DNA of 7,108 nucleotides from Bacteroidales bacterium (lineage in GTDB: Bacteria; Bacteroidota; Bacteroidia; Bacteroidales; UBA7960), in assembly GCA_003553005.1 (NCBI GenBank), contig PUPG01000249.1:1-7108 (forward strand), written 5' to 3'. Made by a program: the position numbers and the translations under genes. Of the stretch, positions 1 through 6,375 are shown piece after piece. Below the pieces are notes generated by a model, which ran no database searches, was not told the origin of the DNA, and saw nothing but the letters and a program-made list of their open reading frames with translations. How positions within the stretch are numbered: position 1 is the stretch's first letter; every line of letters begins with the position of its first letter.

Positions 1-45
1 GCTATTGGCTCTTGGCTTTCTTGCCAAAAGCCAACGGCCAATAGC
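1..45. repeat. Long imperfect hairpin, probable dispersed intergenic repeat
   Basis: The arm GCTATTGGC at 1-9 is the exact reverse complement of GCCAATAGC at 37-45. Inside it TTGGCTT at 12-18 pairs with AAGCCAA at 28-34, leaving one G·T pair and one mismatch between the two stems and a 9-base loop at 19-27. The sequence is built from variants of one short unit (TTGGC / GCCAA), and a further GCCAAC copy follows at 44-49. It lies between genes and is cut by the window edge, so it may be longer. It could be a mobile palindromic repeat or part of a transcription end for a gene to the left. No T-run follows on the plus strand, which argues against a simple terminator for a rightward gene. Confidence 0.6.
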
Positions 46-60
46 CAACAGCACTCCTGT

Positions 61-122
61 TGAAAACATAAACTTCAGATAACCAATAAGTTGAAAAAAT
101 ACAAACAGATGAAAACATAAAC
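61..122. repeat. Two direct copies of a 13-base element ahead of the ccmE-like gene
   Basis: TGAAAACATAAAC occurs at 61-73 and again, identical, at 110-122, a 49-base period. The second copy ends two bases before the ATG at 125. The region is AT-rich. The copies could be a regulator site, the footprint of a small duplication, or chance. No convincing Bacteroidota promoter pair was found here, only weak partial matches such as TAAGTTGA at 87-94. Confidence 0.4.
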
Positions 123-124
123 AC

Positions 125-526
125 ATGAAGCGTAACCAGATCATCGGGCTGGTATTTGTGGTCATCGCCATAGGCGCCATTGTCAGTACAGTATACAATG
201 CGGATACCTACGCCAGCTTTGCCGATGCCAGGTCCATGCCTGAACGGGAGTTTCACATCATCGGGGAGCTTGTGCCCGGTAAGCCCATCGTGGAAGAAGT
301 GGTCGACAACACCCTTACGCTGCGCTTTCACATGGATGACAGCCACGGAGGGACTTCAGAGGTGTTGTATTTTGGCGGGAAACCGACTGATTTTGGCAGG
401 TCGGATGAGGTGGTGCTGATCGGCAGTTACGAGGAAGGTATTTTTCTGGCCAGCAGCATCCTGCTGAAATGCCCTTCAAAATACAATCCCGATGAGGCCG
501 GACCAACCGAGTATCAGTACGATTAG
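125..526 (+). CDS. ccmE: CcmE-like cytochrome c maturation haem chaperone, Cys-type
   Basis: The 133-residue product has the layout of CcmE, the membrane-anchored chaperone that binds haem outside the cytoplasmic membrane and hands it on for attachment to apocytochrome c. A short basic start (MKRNQ) precedes one membrane segment at about residues 5-23. A small beta-rich domain of OB-fold type follows, with GELVPG near 47-52 and VLYFGG near 80-85. The haem site at the end is C116-P-S-K-Y120, where the E. coli protein has His-x-x-x-Tyr. Cys-x-x-x-Tyr CcmE proteins are known from a variant of Ccm system I in Desulfovibrio and archaea. The tail after Tyr120 is only 13 residues, shorter than in E. 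coli. An in-frame TGA at 110-112 makes ATG 125 the first possible start. The gene converges on the second lpxD-like gene. Its expected partners (CcmB, CcmC, CcmF) are not visible and may lie to the left. The family call is firm; haem transfer in this strain is inferred. Confidence 0.85.
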   Translation: MKRNQIIGLVFVVIAIGAIVSTVYNADTYASFADARSMPEREFHIIGELVPGKPIVEEVVDNTLTLRFHMDDSHGGTSEVLYFGGKPTDFGRSDEVVLIGSYEEGIFLASSILLKCPSKYNPDEAGPTEYQYD

Positions 527-608
527 TGCTTGTCTGCCCTGAACGGTCAGCCTGGCATGTGCAGCTGCTGTCCGGCATTTGAAATAAGGTAGTGGAATCC
601 GCGCGGGA

Positions 609-1541
609 TTAACTGGACAGTTTCTCTACAATGGCAGGAAGGCGCTTCATGAGTGCCAGCTCTTTCATCTTTTCCTTGGCCTCCAGGACTGGTGATCCAA
701 AATAGGTTTTGTTGCCTTCCAACGATTTGGCGATGCCCGACTGGCCCAATACCACGGCACCTTGACCGATTGTCAGGTCCTTCTGCACGCCAACCTGACC
801 CCAAAGGATCACATCATCTTCGATGTTCACGCATCCTGCCACGCCCACCTGGGCGGCAAACAGGCAATTCTTGCCGATGATGGTGTCGTGACCAACCATG
901 ATGAGGTTGTCCAGCTTGGTGCCGGCACCAATGGTCGTAATGCCAGACACCCCCCTGTCAATGGTGGTATTGGCACCAATCTCCACATCGTCGCCAATCT
1001 CCACGTGACCGCAAGATTCCAGCTTGTCGTAATGCTCCGGGCGGCGCTTGAAATAAAACGCGTCGGCACCCAGGACTGCTCCGGAATGGATGATCACGCG
1101 ATTGCCGATCACACTGTGGTCGTTGATGGTGACATTGGCATGGATGAGGCAGTGATCCCCAATGGTAACGTGGTTGCCAATGAAGGCGCCTGGCTGAATG
1201 ACCGTACCCTCGCCAATTTTTGCCGTCGGACTGATCATGGCACTGGCCGGCTCAAAGGGACTGAATCTTTTGATCAGGGCCACAAAATCCCGGAAAGGGT
1301 CGTCAGAAAAAATAAGGGCCTTTCCATTGGGAGAGGCCATTTTCTGGTTGATGATGATGGTGGTGGCTGCTGAATTCAGCGCTGCCTTGTAATATTTGGG
1401 ATGGTCCACGAAGGTGACGTCTCCCTTTTCGACCCGGTGAATCTCATTGATGCCGCTGATAGCCATCCCGGGATCACCGGCATATTCCGCGTCGATATAA
1501 CCGGCTACCTCCCTGAGTGTTTTCTGTGGCTTAAGTTGCAT
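609..1541 (-). CDS. Second LpxD-like acyltransferase, diverged paralogue
   Basis: The 310-residue protein has the LpxD plan: an N-terminal nucleotide-binding-like domain (about 1-100), a left-handed beta-helix of hexapeptide repeats (about 103-270), and a helical tail. LpxD transfers a 3-hydroxyacyl chain from ACP to the 2-amine of UDP-3-O-acylglucosamine in lipid A synthesis. The catalytic His is kept (H218 in VGHD). Two positions that contact the UDP part in studied LpxD proteins differ: the Asn of the F-x-x-N-x-x-Y pattern is H47 (F44, H47, Y50), and the second conserved His, 37 residues after the catalytic one, is D255. The window's other LpxD keeps both. GADGFGF of that copy reads GADAFYF here, about residues 158-164. 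The gene starts 10 bases after efp and is probably cotranscribed with it. It may act on another amino sugar or at another step. Databases would probably name it LpxD; I doubt it is a simple duplicate. Confidence 0.8.
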   Translation of the reverse strand: MQLKPQKTLREVAGYIDAEYAGDPGMAISGINEIHRVEKGDVTFVDHPKYYKAALNSAATTIIINQKMASPNGKALIFSDDPFRDFVALIKRFSPFEPASAMISPTAKIGEGTVIQPGAFIGNHVTIGDHCLIHANVTINDHSVIGNRVIIHSGAVLGADAFYFKRRPEHYDKLESCGHVEIGDDVEIGANTTIDRGVSGITTIGAGTKLDNLIMVGHDTIIGKNCLFAAQVGVAGCVNIEDDVILWGQVGVQKDLTIGQGAVVLGQSGIAKSLEGNKTYFGSPVLEAKEKMKELALMKRLPAIVEKLSS

Positions 1542-1551
1542 GGGACTTTAC

Positions 1552-2115
1552 TTATTTTACGCGTTCTGCGTAGGCTTTGGTTCGTGTATCCACCTTGATC
1601 TTCTCCCCGGTATTGATGAATAAAGGCACATTGACCGTCGCACCTGTTTCCACCGTGGCCGCTTTCAGGGTATTGGTGGCCGTGTCCCCTTTGACGCCAG
1701 GCTCCGTATACGTGATCTCCATCTCTACAAATGGCGGAAGATCGCAGCTGAGCGGTGTTTCCGTATCTGCATGATAAACAACTTCCACATCCTGCCCCTC
1801 CTTGAGTAATTCGGGCGCGTTGATGAGGTGCTCTTCGATACTGATCTGTTCAAAGGTGGTGGTATGCATGAAGTGATAACCAATGTCGTCTTTATAGAGA
1901 AACTGATAAGGCCTTCTCTCCACCCTGGCCGGATAAATTTTATGTCCGGCATTGAAGGTGTGCGGCAACACTTTGCCGGTTTTCAGGTTTTTCAGTTTGG
2001 TGCGTACAAATGCACCCCCCTTGCCGGGTTTTACGTGTTGAAACTCGACGACTGTGTATAGTTCGTTGTTCAGCTCCAGGCACAGGCCGTTGCGAATGTC
2101 TGCTGTAGTTGCCAT
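1552..2115 (-). CDS. efp: Translation elongation factor P
   Basis: EF-P binds ribosomes stalled at runs of proline and stimulates peptide bond formation from the E-site side. The 187-residue length is normal for the family, and all three beta-barrel domains are present. The loop near the N-terminus reads KPGKGGAF, which puts the functional Lys at position 32, equivalent to the modified Lys34 of E. coli EF-P. The family signature sits near the C-terminus (residues 151-173: K-A-A, then V-x-V-P, then TGE-K-I). No modification enzyme (EpmA, EpmB or a rhamnosyltransferase) is visible in the window, and a Lys here rules out the Arg-rhamnosylation route. The gene lies 91 bases after the ABC ATPase gene and 10 bases before the second lpxD-like gene, so it may have its own promoter. 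I found no clear Bacteroidota promoter in the AT-rich gap. Confidence 0.97.
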   Translation of the reverse strand: MATTADIRNGLCLELNNELYTVVEFQHVKPGKGGAFVRTKLKNLKTGKVLPHTFNAGHKIYPARVERRPYQFLYKDDIGYHFMHTTTFEQISIEEHLINAPELLKEGQDVEVVYHADTETPLSCDLPPFVEMEITYTEPGVKGDTATNTLKAATVETGATVNVPLFINTGEKIKVDTRTKAYAERVK

Positions 2116-2117
2116 AA

Positions 2118-2133
2118 ATTGATATTAATCAAT
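2118..2133. repeat. Perfect inverted repeat just ahead of efp
   Basis: ATTGAT at 2118-2123 and ATCAAT at 2128-2133 are exact reverse complements separated by ATTA. The repeat ends two bases from the efp start codon, so it lies in the leader. It could be an operator or a weak RNA hairpin around the ribosome entry site. The surrounding bases are very AT-rich, so a six-base arm could arise by chance. Confidence 0.35.
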
Positions 2134-2206
2134 ATTGCGATAAAAATTTGAACAAAAGTAATAAAAAAAAGGCAAGCGGGAAGCAAAAAGCGACGTCTGC
2201 TTATGT

Positions 2207-2818
2207 TTATATGTCTATACGTGTGTGATTGGCGGGGTATTCTTCTTCCTGGTGGTTGGAGGCCACAATGATGGTTTTGCCTTTCCCGTGGGTTTCGAGC
2301 ATTTGCCGGTACCATTGCCGGGAATCCGCGTCGAGGTTGGAACAGGGTTCATCCAGCAACAAGAGGTCGTTGCCGGTTATGAGTGCCAGGCATAACTTGA
2401 CCCGCTGCTTCATTCCTGATGAAAAATATTTGACCGGCTTGTTGGCGAATGGCTCCAGGCCACTGAGGTCAAGGATGTCCCGGGTTCTCAACCCCACAGG
2501 CATTCCTTTAAATTGCCGGTGCAGGTCAATCAGCTCCGGGAAGGTGAACTCTTCGGGTACCTCCATATAAGGCCCGGTTATGCTTGTATGCAGATATACC
2601 TGGTCGGTATCGATGGGTTGGCCATCCTTGCTCCATTGGATGATGCCGGCGCTGGGCGTGAGGTAGGCGGAAAGCATCCGGATCAGCGTCGATTTGCCGC
2701 TGCCATTCTTTCCGGCGATCACATAATGCCCACCTGCACGGAAGCTGTAAGTGAATCTTTTGAGCACCCACCTGTATTGGTATTGTTTACCCAGATCCTT
2801 ACAGCTCACGGCAACCAT
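2207..2818 (-). CDS. ABC transporter ATP-binding protein, CcmA-like
   Basis: The product is a single nucleotide-binding domain of 203 residues, about the size of CcmA, the ATPase of the CcmAB haem-handling complex. Visible motifs are Walker A GKNGSGKST (36-44), signature SSGMKQR (133-139, in place of LSGGQ), Walker B DLLLLDEP (151-158, with D156 and catalytic E157), D-loop SNLD (160-163), and switch His H189 in ASNHQ. The usual Q-loop glutamine is not seen: the segment after the second strand reads HTSITGPYMEVPEEF (77-91). No membrane segment is present, so a separate permease is needed and none is in the window. The gene starts 9 bases after lpxA and is probably cotranscribed with the lipid A genes. 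Its resemblance to CcmA and the Ccm-type gene at 125-526 suggest a role in cytochrome c maturation. A lipid or other exporter cannot be excluded. Confidence 0.85.
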   Translation of the reverse strand: MVAVSCKDLGKQYQYRWVLKRFTYSFRAGGHYVIAGKNGSGKSTLIRMLSAYLTPSAGIIQWSKDGQPIDTDQVYLHTSITGPYMEVPEEFTFPELIDLHRQFKGMPVGLRTRDILDLSGLEPFANKPVKYFSSGMKQRVKLCLALITGNDLLLLDEPCSNLDADSRQWYRQMLETHGKGKTIIVASNHQEEEYPANHTRIDI

Positions 2819-2827
2819 TGCGAAAGC

Positions 2828-3616
2828 TTATTTTTCGTGGTAGGAATAACCCTTCATGATGCCCCGGCTGGACTTGGAAACAAAGCTGAGGATCTCATCC
2901 CTTTCGGGGGAGGCGGGCATCTCGGTTTCAATATAGGTCAGTGCCTGGCTTACATTGAGGTTCTTAAGGTAGATCACCCGGTAAATGTCCTGAATTTCAT
3001 TGATCTTGTCGCTGTCGTATCCCCTGCGGCGCAGGCCGATGGAATTGATCCCCACGAAGGATAGCGGGTCCCGTGCGGCCTTGGTGAAAGGCGGTACGTC
3101 CTTCCTGACCAGTGAGCCACCGGATATCATCACGTGGGCACCGATGTTCACGAACTGGTGCACGGCAGACAATCCGCCCAGGATGGCATAATCGTCGATG
3201 TTGATATGGCCGGCCAGGTTGGCTGCATTCGCCAGGATGCAATTGTTGCCGATGAAGCAATCGTGGGCCACATGTACATAAGCCATCAGGAGGCAGTTGT
3301 TGCCGATGACGGTTTTATTGCTCTCTTTTGTGCCCCTGTTGATGGTGACAAACTCCCGGATCGTGGTGTTGTCTCCAATCTCTACCGTGGTTTCCTCTCC
3401 TGCAAACTTCAGGTCTTGCGGGATGGCACTGATCACAGCACCGGGGAAAATGCGGCAATTCTTTCCGATTTTTGCCCCCTCCATGATGGTGACATTGGAA
3501 CCTATCCAGGTGCCTTCTCCCACTTCTACATTTTTGTGAATGGTAACAAACGGTTCAATTACGACATTCCTGGCAATCTTTGCCTGCGGGTGAACGTAAG
3601 CTAAAGGTTGGTTCAT
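2828..3616 (-). CDS. lpxA: Acyl-ACP–UDP-N-acetylglucosamine O-acyltransferase LpxA
   Basis: LpxA starts lipid A synthesis in the cytoplasm by moving a 3-hydroxyacyl chain from ACP to the 3-OH of UDP-GlcNAc. The 262-residue length matches the family. The first ~190 residues are hexapeptide repeats of a left-handed beta-helix, and the rest is a helical C-terminal domain beginning near [10 protein letters not shown] (191-200). The active-site block VHVAHDC (114-120) contains the catalytic His118, equivalent to E. coli His125. The other conserved histidines H115, H137 (LAGH) and H153 (AVHQF) are all kept. The chain-length position, Gly173 in E. coli, is Gly166 here; Gly admits chains of C14 or longer. 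A purine-rich AGAAGAG precedes the start by 3 bases, the nearest thing to a Shine-Dalgarno site in the cluster. The gene lies 12 bases after lpxC/fabZ and 9 bases before the ABC ATPase gene. Confidence 0.97.
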   Translation of the reverse strand: MNQPLAYVHPQAKIARNVVIEPFVTIHKNVEVGEGTWIGSNVTIMEGAKIGKNCRIFPGAVISAIPQDLKFAGEETTVEIGDNTTIREFVTINRGTKESNKTVIGNNCLLMAYVHVAHDCFIGNNCILANAANLAGHINIDDYAILGGLSAVHQFVNIGAHVMISGGSLVRKDVPPFTKAARDPLSFVGINSIGLRRRGYDSDKINEIQDIYRVIYLKNLNVSQALTYIETEMPASPERDEILSFVSKSSRGIMKGYSYHEK

Positions 3617-3628
3617 CTGCTCTTCTTT

Positions 3629-5023
3629 TTATTGATTTTTCCCAATTTGTGCCATCATCTCGGCTTCCATCACCACTTTACTCCCTACGTAAGCAATGCC
3701 CCTCATGTGGCAAATGCCTCGTCTTACGGGACTGATCAGACTCATTTTAAACACGAGCGTATCCCCGGGAATCACTTTCTGCTTAAACCGGACATTGTCG
3801 ATCTTCAGGAAGTATGTGGAATAATTTTCGGGATCATCTACCGTGGACAACACGAGAATGCCACCTGCCTGCGCCATGGCTTCAACCTGGAGCACGCCAG
3901 GCATGATGGGTTCATCCGGAAAGTGGCCCACAAAGAAGGGCTCATTCATGCTGACGTTCTTAACGGCTACCACCGAGGAGTCAGTCACCTCAATGATCTT
4001 GTCGACAAGCAGGAAGGGCGGCCGGTGTGGGAGCATTCGCCGGATGTCGTTGATGTCATACTTTGGCTCAATCTCCGGATCGTAAACCGGTATTTGCTCT
4101 TGCTCAATCCGTTTTTTGATTTGTTTTTGCAAGTGCTTGGCAAAAAGCACATTGGAAGCGTGCCCCGGTTTGGACGCAATGATGTGTCCCTTGATCGGTT
4201 TGCCCGTCAGGGTCAGGTCGCCCACAATATCCAGCAGTTTGTGCCTTGCCGGCTCATTATGGAAGGCTAGCTCCAGGTTGTTAAGAATGCCTTCTTCACG
4301 CACCTCAACGGTGGGCTGATCAAAGACACCGGCCAGCCTGTCCAGTTCCTGCTGCTTCACGGGCCGGTCGACAAAAACGATGGCATTGCTCAGGTCACCA
4401 CCTTTAATCAGGTCCTGGTTTAAGAGGTACTCCAGTTCGTGCAGGAACACAAAGGTGCGGCAGCCGGCGATCTCATCGCCGAATTCACGGATGCTTTTCA
4501 TGCTGGCATACTGATGGCCAAGCACCCTGGACTGGTAGTCGATCATGCAGGTGATCCGGTATTCGTCGGAAGGCAATGCAATGATCTCGCAATCTTTTTC
4601 TTCGTGATAAAAGCGAATGGGCTCCCGGATCTCAAAATAGTCGCGGAAAGCATCCTGCTCCACCACACCGGCCTCCTCTATGGCTTCCGTGTAATACTTG
4701 CTGCTGCCATCGAGAATGGGGGTTTCCGGGCAGTCGACCTCAATGATCGCGTTGTCAATACCGGCCCCGGTCAGGGCTGCCAATGCATGCTCCACAGTGG
4801 CCATGCGCATGCCATCCTTCTCCAGGGATGTGCCCCTTGCCGTTTCCGATACCAGCCTGGCATCCGCCTCAATGAAGGCATCTTCACCAATGTCTGTACG
4901 TAAAAAACGAATGCCCGCGTTAACGGGCGCAGGCTTTATGGTTAAGGTTACTTTTTCTCCGGTATGCAGTCCGTGCCCCTCCACTGTGGCCGGCTGCCTG
5001 ATCGTTCTCTGTTTTTCATCCAT
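3629..5023 (-). CDS. lpxC/fabZ: Bifunctional LpxC deacetylase – FabZ dehydratase
   Basis: This 464-residue fusion joins two cytoplasmic enzymes. Residues 1 to about 300 are LpxC, the zinc deacetylase that commits UDP-3-O-acyl-GlcNAc to lipid A. It has GLHTG (18-22), E78-H79 in TVEHA, H261 and D265 in RHKLLD (zinc ligands are H79, H261 and D265), and H288 in PGHASN. Relative to E. coli LpxC there is an insertion of about 20-25 residues before RHK, around 222-245. A charged linker (about 296-322) leads to FabZ, the 3-hydroxyacyl-ACP dehydratase of fatty acid synthesis, with [11 protein letters not shown] (331-341), catalytic H367 in GHFP and E381 in VEAMAQ. All expected catalytic residues are present in both halves. 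The fusion is a known Bacteroidota trait. It places the enzyme that commits lipid A and the one that diverts 3-hydroxyacyl-ACP to phospholipids in one chain. The gene lies 16 bases after lpxD. Confidence 0.97.
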   Translation of the reverse strand: MDEKQRTIRQPATVEGHGLHTGEKVTLTIKPAPVNAGIRFLRTDIGEDAFIEADARLVSETARGTSLEKDGMRMATVEHALAALTGAGIDNAIIEVDCPETPILDGSSKYYTEAIEEAGVVEQDAFRDYFEIREPIRFYHEEKDCEIIALPSDEYRITCMIDYQSRVLGHQYASMKSIREFGDEIAGCRTFVFLHELEYLLNQDLIKGGDLSNAIVFVDRPVKQQELDRLAGVFDQPTVEVREEGILNNLELAFHNEPARHKLLDIVGDLTLTGKPIKGHIIASKPGHASNVLFAKHLQKQIKKRIEQEQIPVYDPEIEPKYDINDIRRMLPHRPPFLLVDKIIEVTDSSVVAVKNVSMNEPFFVGHFPDEPIMPGVLQVEAMAQAGGILVLSTVDDPENYSTYFLKIDNVRFKQKVIPGDTLVFKMSLISPVRRGICHMRGIAYVGSKVVMEAEMMAQIGKNQ

Positions 5024-5039
5024 GACAAGAATCTTTGTA

Positions 5040-6074
5040 TTATTTGGAGCGAAGCTCCTTCACTTCTTTCTCCAGCTCGTCGATACGCTTGACAAGCTTT
5101 TCAAAGTTGCGGAAATAAATAAATGCTTTTCGGTATTGCGACGCTTCCATGGCTGGCGACCCCATAATGATCTGACCATCCTTGATATTTGAGGGCACAC
5201 CTGCTTGCGCAGCCATTTTTACGTCATCCCCAATGGTAAGATGCCCGCTGATGCCTGCCTGGCCGCCAATCATGCAGTTTTTTCCGATCTTGGAAGATCC
5301 TGCCACGCCACATTGGGCTGCCATTACCGTATTTTCGCCAATCACCACGTTGTGGCCGATCTGGATCAGGTTATCGAGCTTCACGCCCTTTTTGATGATC
5401 GTCGCGCCCAGGGTGGCCCGGTCGATGGTTGTTCCTGCACCGATTTCCACCTTGTCTTCGATGATTACGTTGCCGATCTGGGCGACCTTCTTGTAGTTGT
5501 TGTCGGTTTGCGGCGCAAAACCAAATCCGTCCGCGCCGATCACCGCATTGGCATGTATGGTGCAATCAGCCCCAATCTGCGAGCTTTCATAAATCCGCAC
5601 GCCGCTGAATATCGTGGTGTTATCCCCGATGCGCACGTTGTCGCCGATGCTCACGTGGGGATAAATCTTCACGTTTTTTCCCAATTCCACCTGCTCGCCA
5701 ATCACGGCATATTCCCCGATGTAGGCATCTTCACCTACACTGGCCGTGTCAGCAATGAATGAAAGCGCAGACACGCCTTTTTTTTGCGGCAAACTGTTTT
5801 TGTACAACTCCAGGAGTTGCGCCAAAGCACCATAGGGGTCTTTTACCCGGATTAAGGTGCTGCTGATGGGTTTTTCCGGAAGGAAATCCTCCCTGACAAG
5901 TACGATGGAAGCTTGTGTGGTATATATATGGGGGGTATAGGCCGGATTGGCCAAAAAGGTCATGGTGCCCGCCGTGGCTTCTTCAATCTTGGCTAGCTGC
6001 GACACCTTCACCTCTGCATCGCCTTCTAGTTGACCCTGAAGGAAGTCGGCAATCTGTCTGGCTGAATATTCCAT
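5040..6074 (-). CDS. lpxD: UDP-3-O-acylglucosamine N-acyltransferase LpxD
   Basis: LpxD adds the second 3-hydroxyacyl chain, at the 2-amine of UDP-3-O-acylglucosamine. The 344 residues match the family length. The N-terminal domain keeps the uridine-contact pattern F40-x-x-N43-x-x-Y46 in TFLANPAY. The beta-helix runs from about 105 to 305. Catalytic H241 lies in QIGHNVVIG, and the second conserved His is H278 in ISGH, exactly 37 residues later, as in the E. coli and Chlamydia enzymes. GADGFGF (180-186) is typical. The chain-length position (Met290 in E. coli) aligns with Gly292, which suggests longer acyl chains. The C-terminus (about 323-344) is a charged coiled-coil helix. This is the first gene of the minus-strand block. 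It is divergent from porX and probably transcribed from a promoter at about 6103-6134. It is the housekeeping copy; the paralogue at 609-1541 is the diverged one. Confidence 0.96.
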   Translation of the reverse strand: MEYSARQIADFLQGQLEGDAEVKVSQLAKIEEATAGTMTFLANPAYTPHIYTTQASIVLVREDFLPEKPISSTLIRVKDPYGALAQLLELYKNSLPQKKGVSALSFIADTASVGEDAYIGEYAVIGEQVELGKNVKIYPHVSIGDNVRIGDNTTIFSGVRIYESSQIGADCTIHANAVIGADGFGFAPQTDNNYKKVAQIGNVIIEDKVEIGAGTTIDRATLGATIIKKGVKLDNLIQIGHNVVIGENTVMAAQCGVAGSSKIGKNCMIGGQAGISGHLTIGDDVKMAAQAGVPSNIKDGQIIMGSPAMEASQYRKAFIYFRNFEKLVKRIDELEKEVKELRSK

Positions 6075-6102
6075 TCACTTAATGCTTGGGTTAAATGCGG
6101 GC

Positions 6103-6134
6103 GCAAGTTACCAATATTTGCCTATATGGCCAAA
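6103..6134 (-). promoter_or_regulatory. Candidate promoter for the lpxD operon
   Basis: Read on the minus strand, TTTG (complement of 6131-6134) is followed after 20 bases by TAACTTGC (complement of 6103-6110). The first matches the Bacteroidota -33 box. The second matches the -7 box TAnnTTTG at four of its six fixed positions. The spacing is within the usual range, and the -7 box lies about 28 bases from the lpxD start. The imperfect -7 box keeps confidence low. Confidence 0.35.
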
Positions 6135-6321
6135 AAGATTTTACAGCCGGATTGGTGTCCTGTCAGTGCGACCCTGGCTGGCCAAGGTCTTCATCTTTTT
6201 GCGCGGAGAAAAAATCTCTGCACCTTAACTTCCACAGCAGCATTGACATGACACAAGCCAACGGACCACTAATTTCAGATTTTTTGGCTATCCGGCAAAA
6301 TAAAGTTCACCTTTTTTTGGT

Positions 6322-6329
6322 TACATTTG
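6322..6329 (+). promoter_or_regulatory. Candidate -7 box for porX
   Basis: TACATTTG is a full match to the Bacteroidota -7 consensus TAnnTTTG. It lies 46 bases ahead of the porX start, leaving a leader of roughly 40 bases. No TTTG or TTG is found at the expected distance upstream (17-23 bases), so the -33 half is missing or the promoter needs an activator. Confidence 0.45.
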
Positions 6330-6332
6330 CCA

Positions 6333-6350
6333 GTGTCGCTGACACGACAC
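6333..6350 (+). promoter_or_regulatory. Stem-loop or operator in the porX leader
   Basis: GTGTCG (6333-6338) pairs with CGACAC (6345-6350) around a 6-base loop. The same left arm can instead pair GTGTC (6333-6337) with GACAC (6341-6345) around a 3-base loop, because GACAC occurs twice in tandem at 6341-6350. The element begins just downstream of the -7 box, at about the predicted transcription start, so it could be a repressor site overlapping the start or a hairpin at the 5' end of the mRNA. Confidence 0.4.
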
Positions 6351-6375
6351 CAGTAACCGCTAAAATTTATTCCCC

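Larger units (their letters stand above)
6075..6375. other. Divergent intergenic region between lpxD and porX
   Basis: This 301-base stretch separates two divergent genes. It holds a candidate promoter for lpxD near its left end and a promoter box plus stem-loop for porX near its right end. The middle (about 6140-6290) has AT-rich patches and short TTGGC/GGCCAA-like pieces but no RNA gene or reading frame I can support. Confidence 0.7.

Noticed and set aside
596..610. AATCC-GCGCG-GGATT hairpin at the end of the second lpxD-like gene as a terminator
   Set aside because: The stem is five bases and overlaps the stop codon, and no proper T-run follows on either strand.
762..1373. Long plus-strand open frame (203 residues) opposite the second lpxD-like gene
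   Set aside because: It is an antisense shadow: its Gly/Asp/Val/His-rich content is what hexapeptide repeat codons give when read on the other strand. The lpxA and lpxD genes cast similar shadows at 3134-3604 and 5205-5762.
2162..2202. Possible terminator after the ABC ATPase gene (AAGC/GCTT stem near 2188-2202 and a run of eight T on the minus strand)
   Set aside because: The stem has only four sure pairs and the T-run lies well beyond it, so it does not form a normal intrinsic terminator.
2116..2206. efp promoter of the TTTG–TAnnTTTG type
   Set aside because: A TTTG is present on the minus strand, but the sequence at the right distance (TATTGATA) matches the -7 box poorly.
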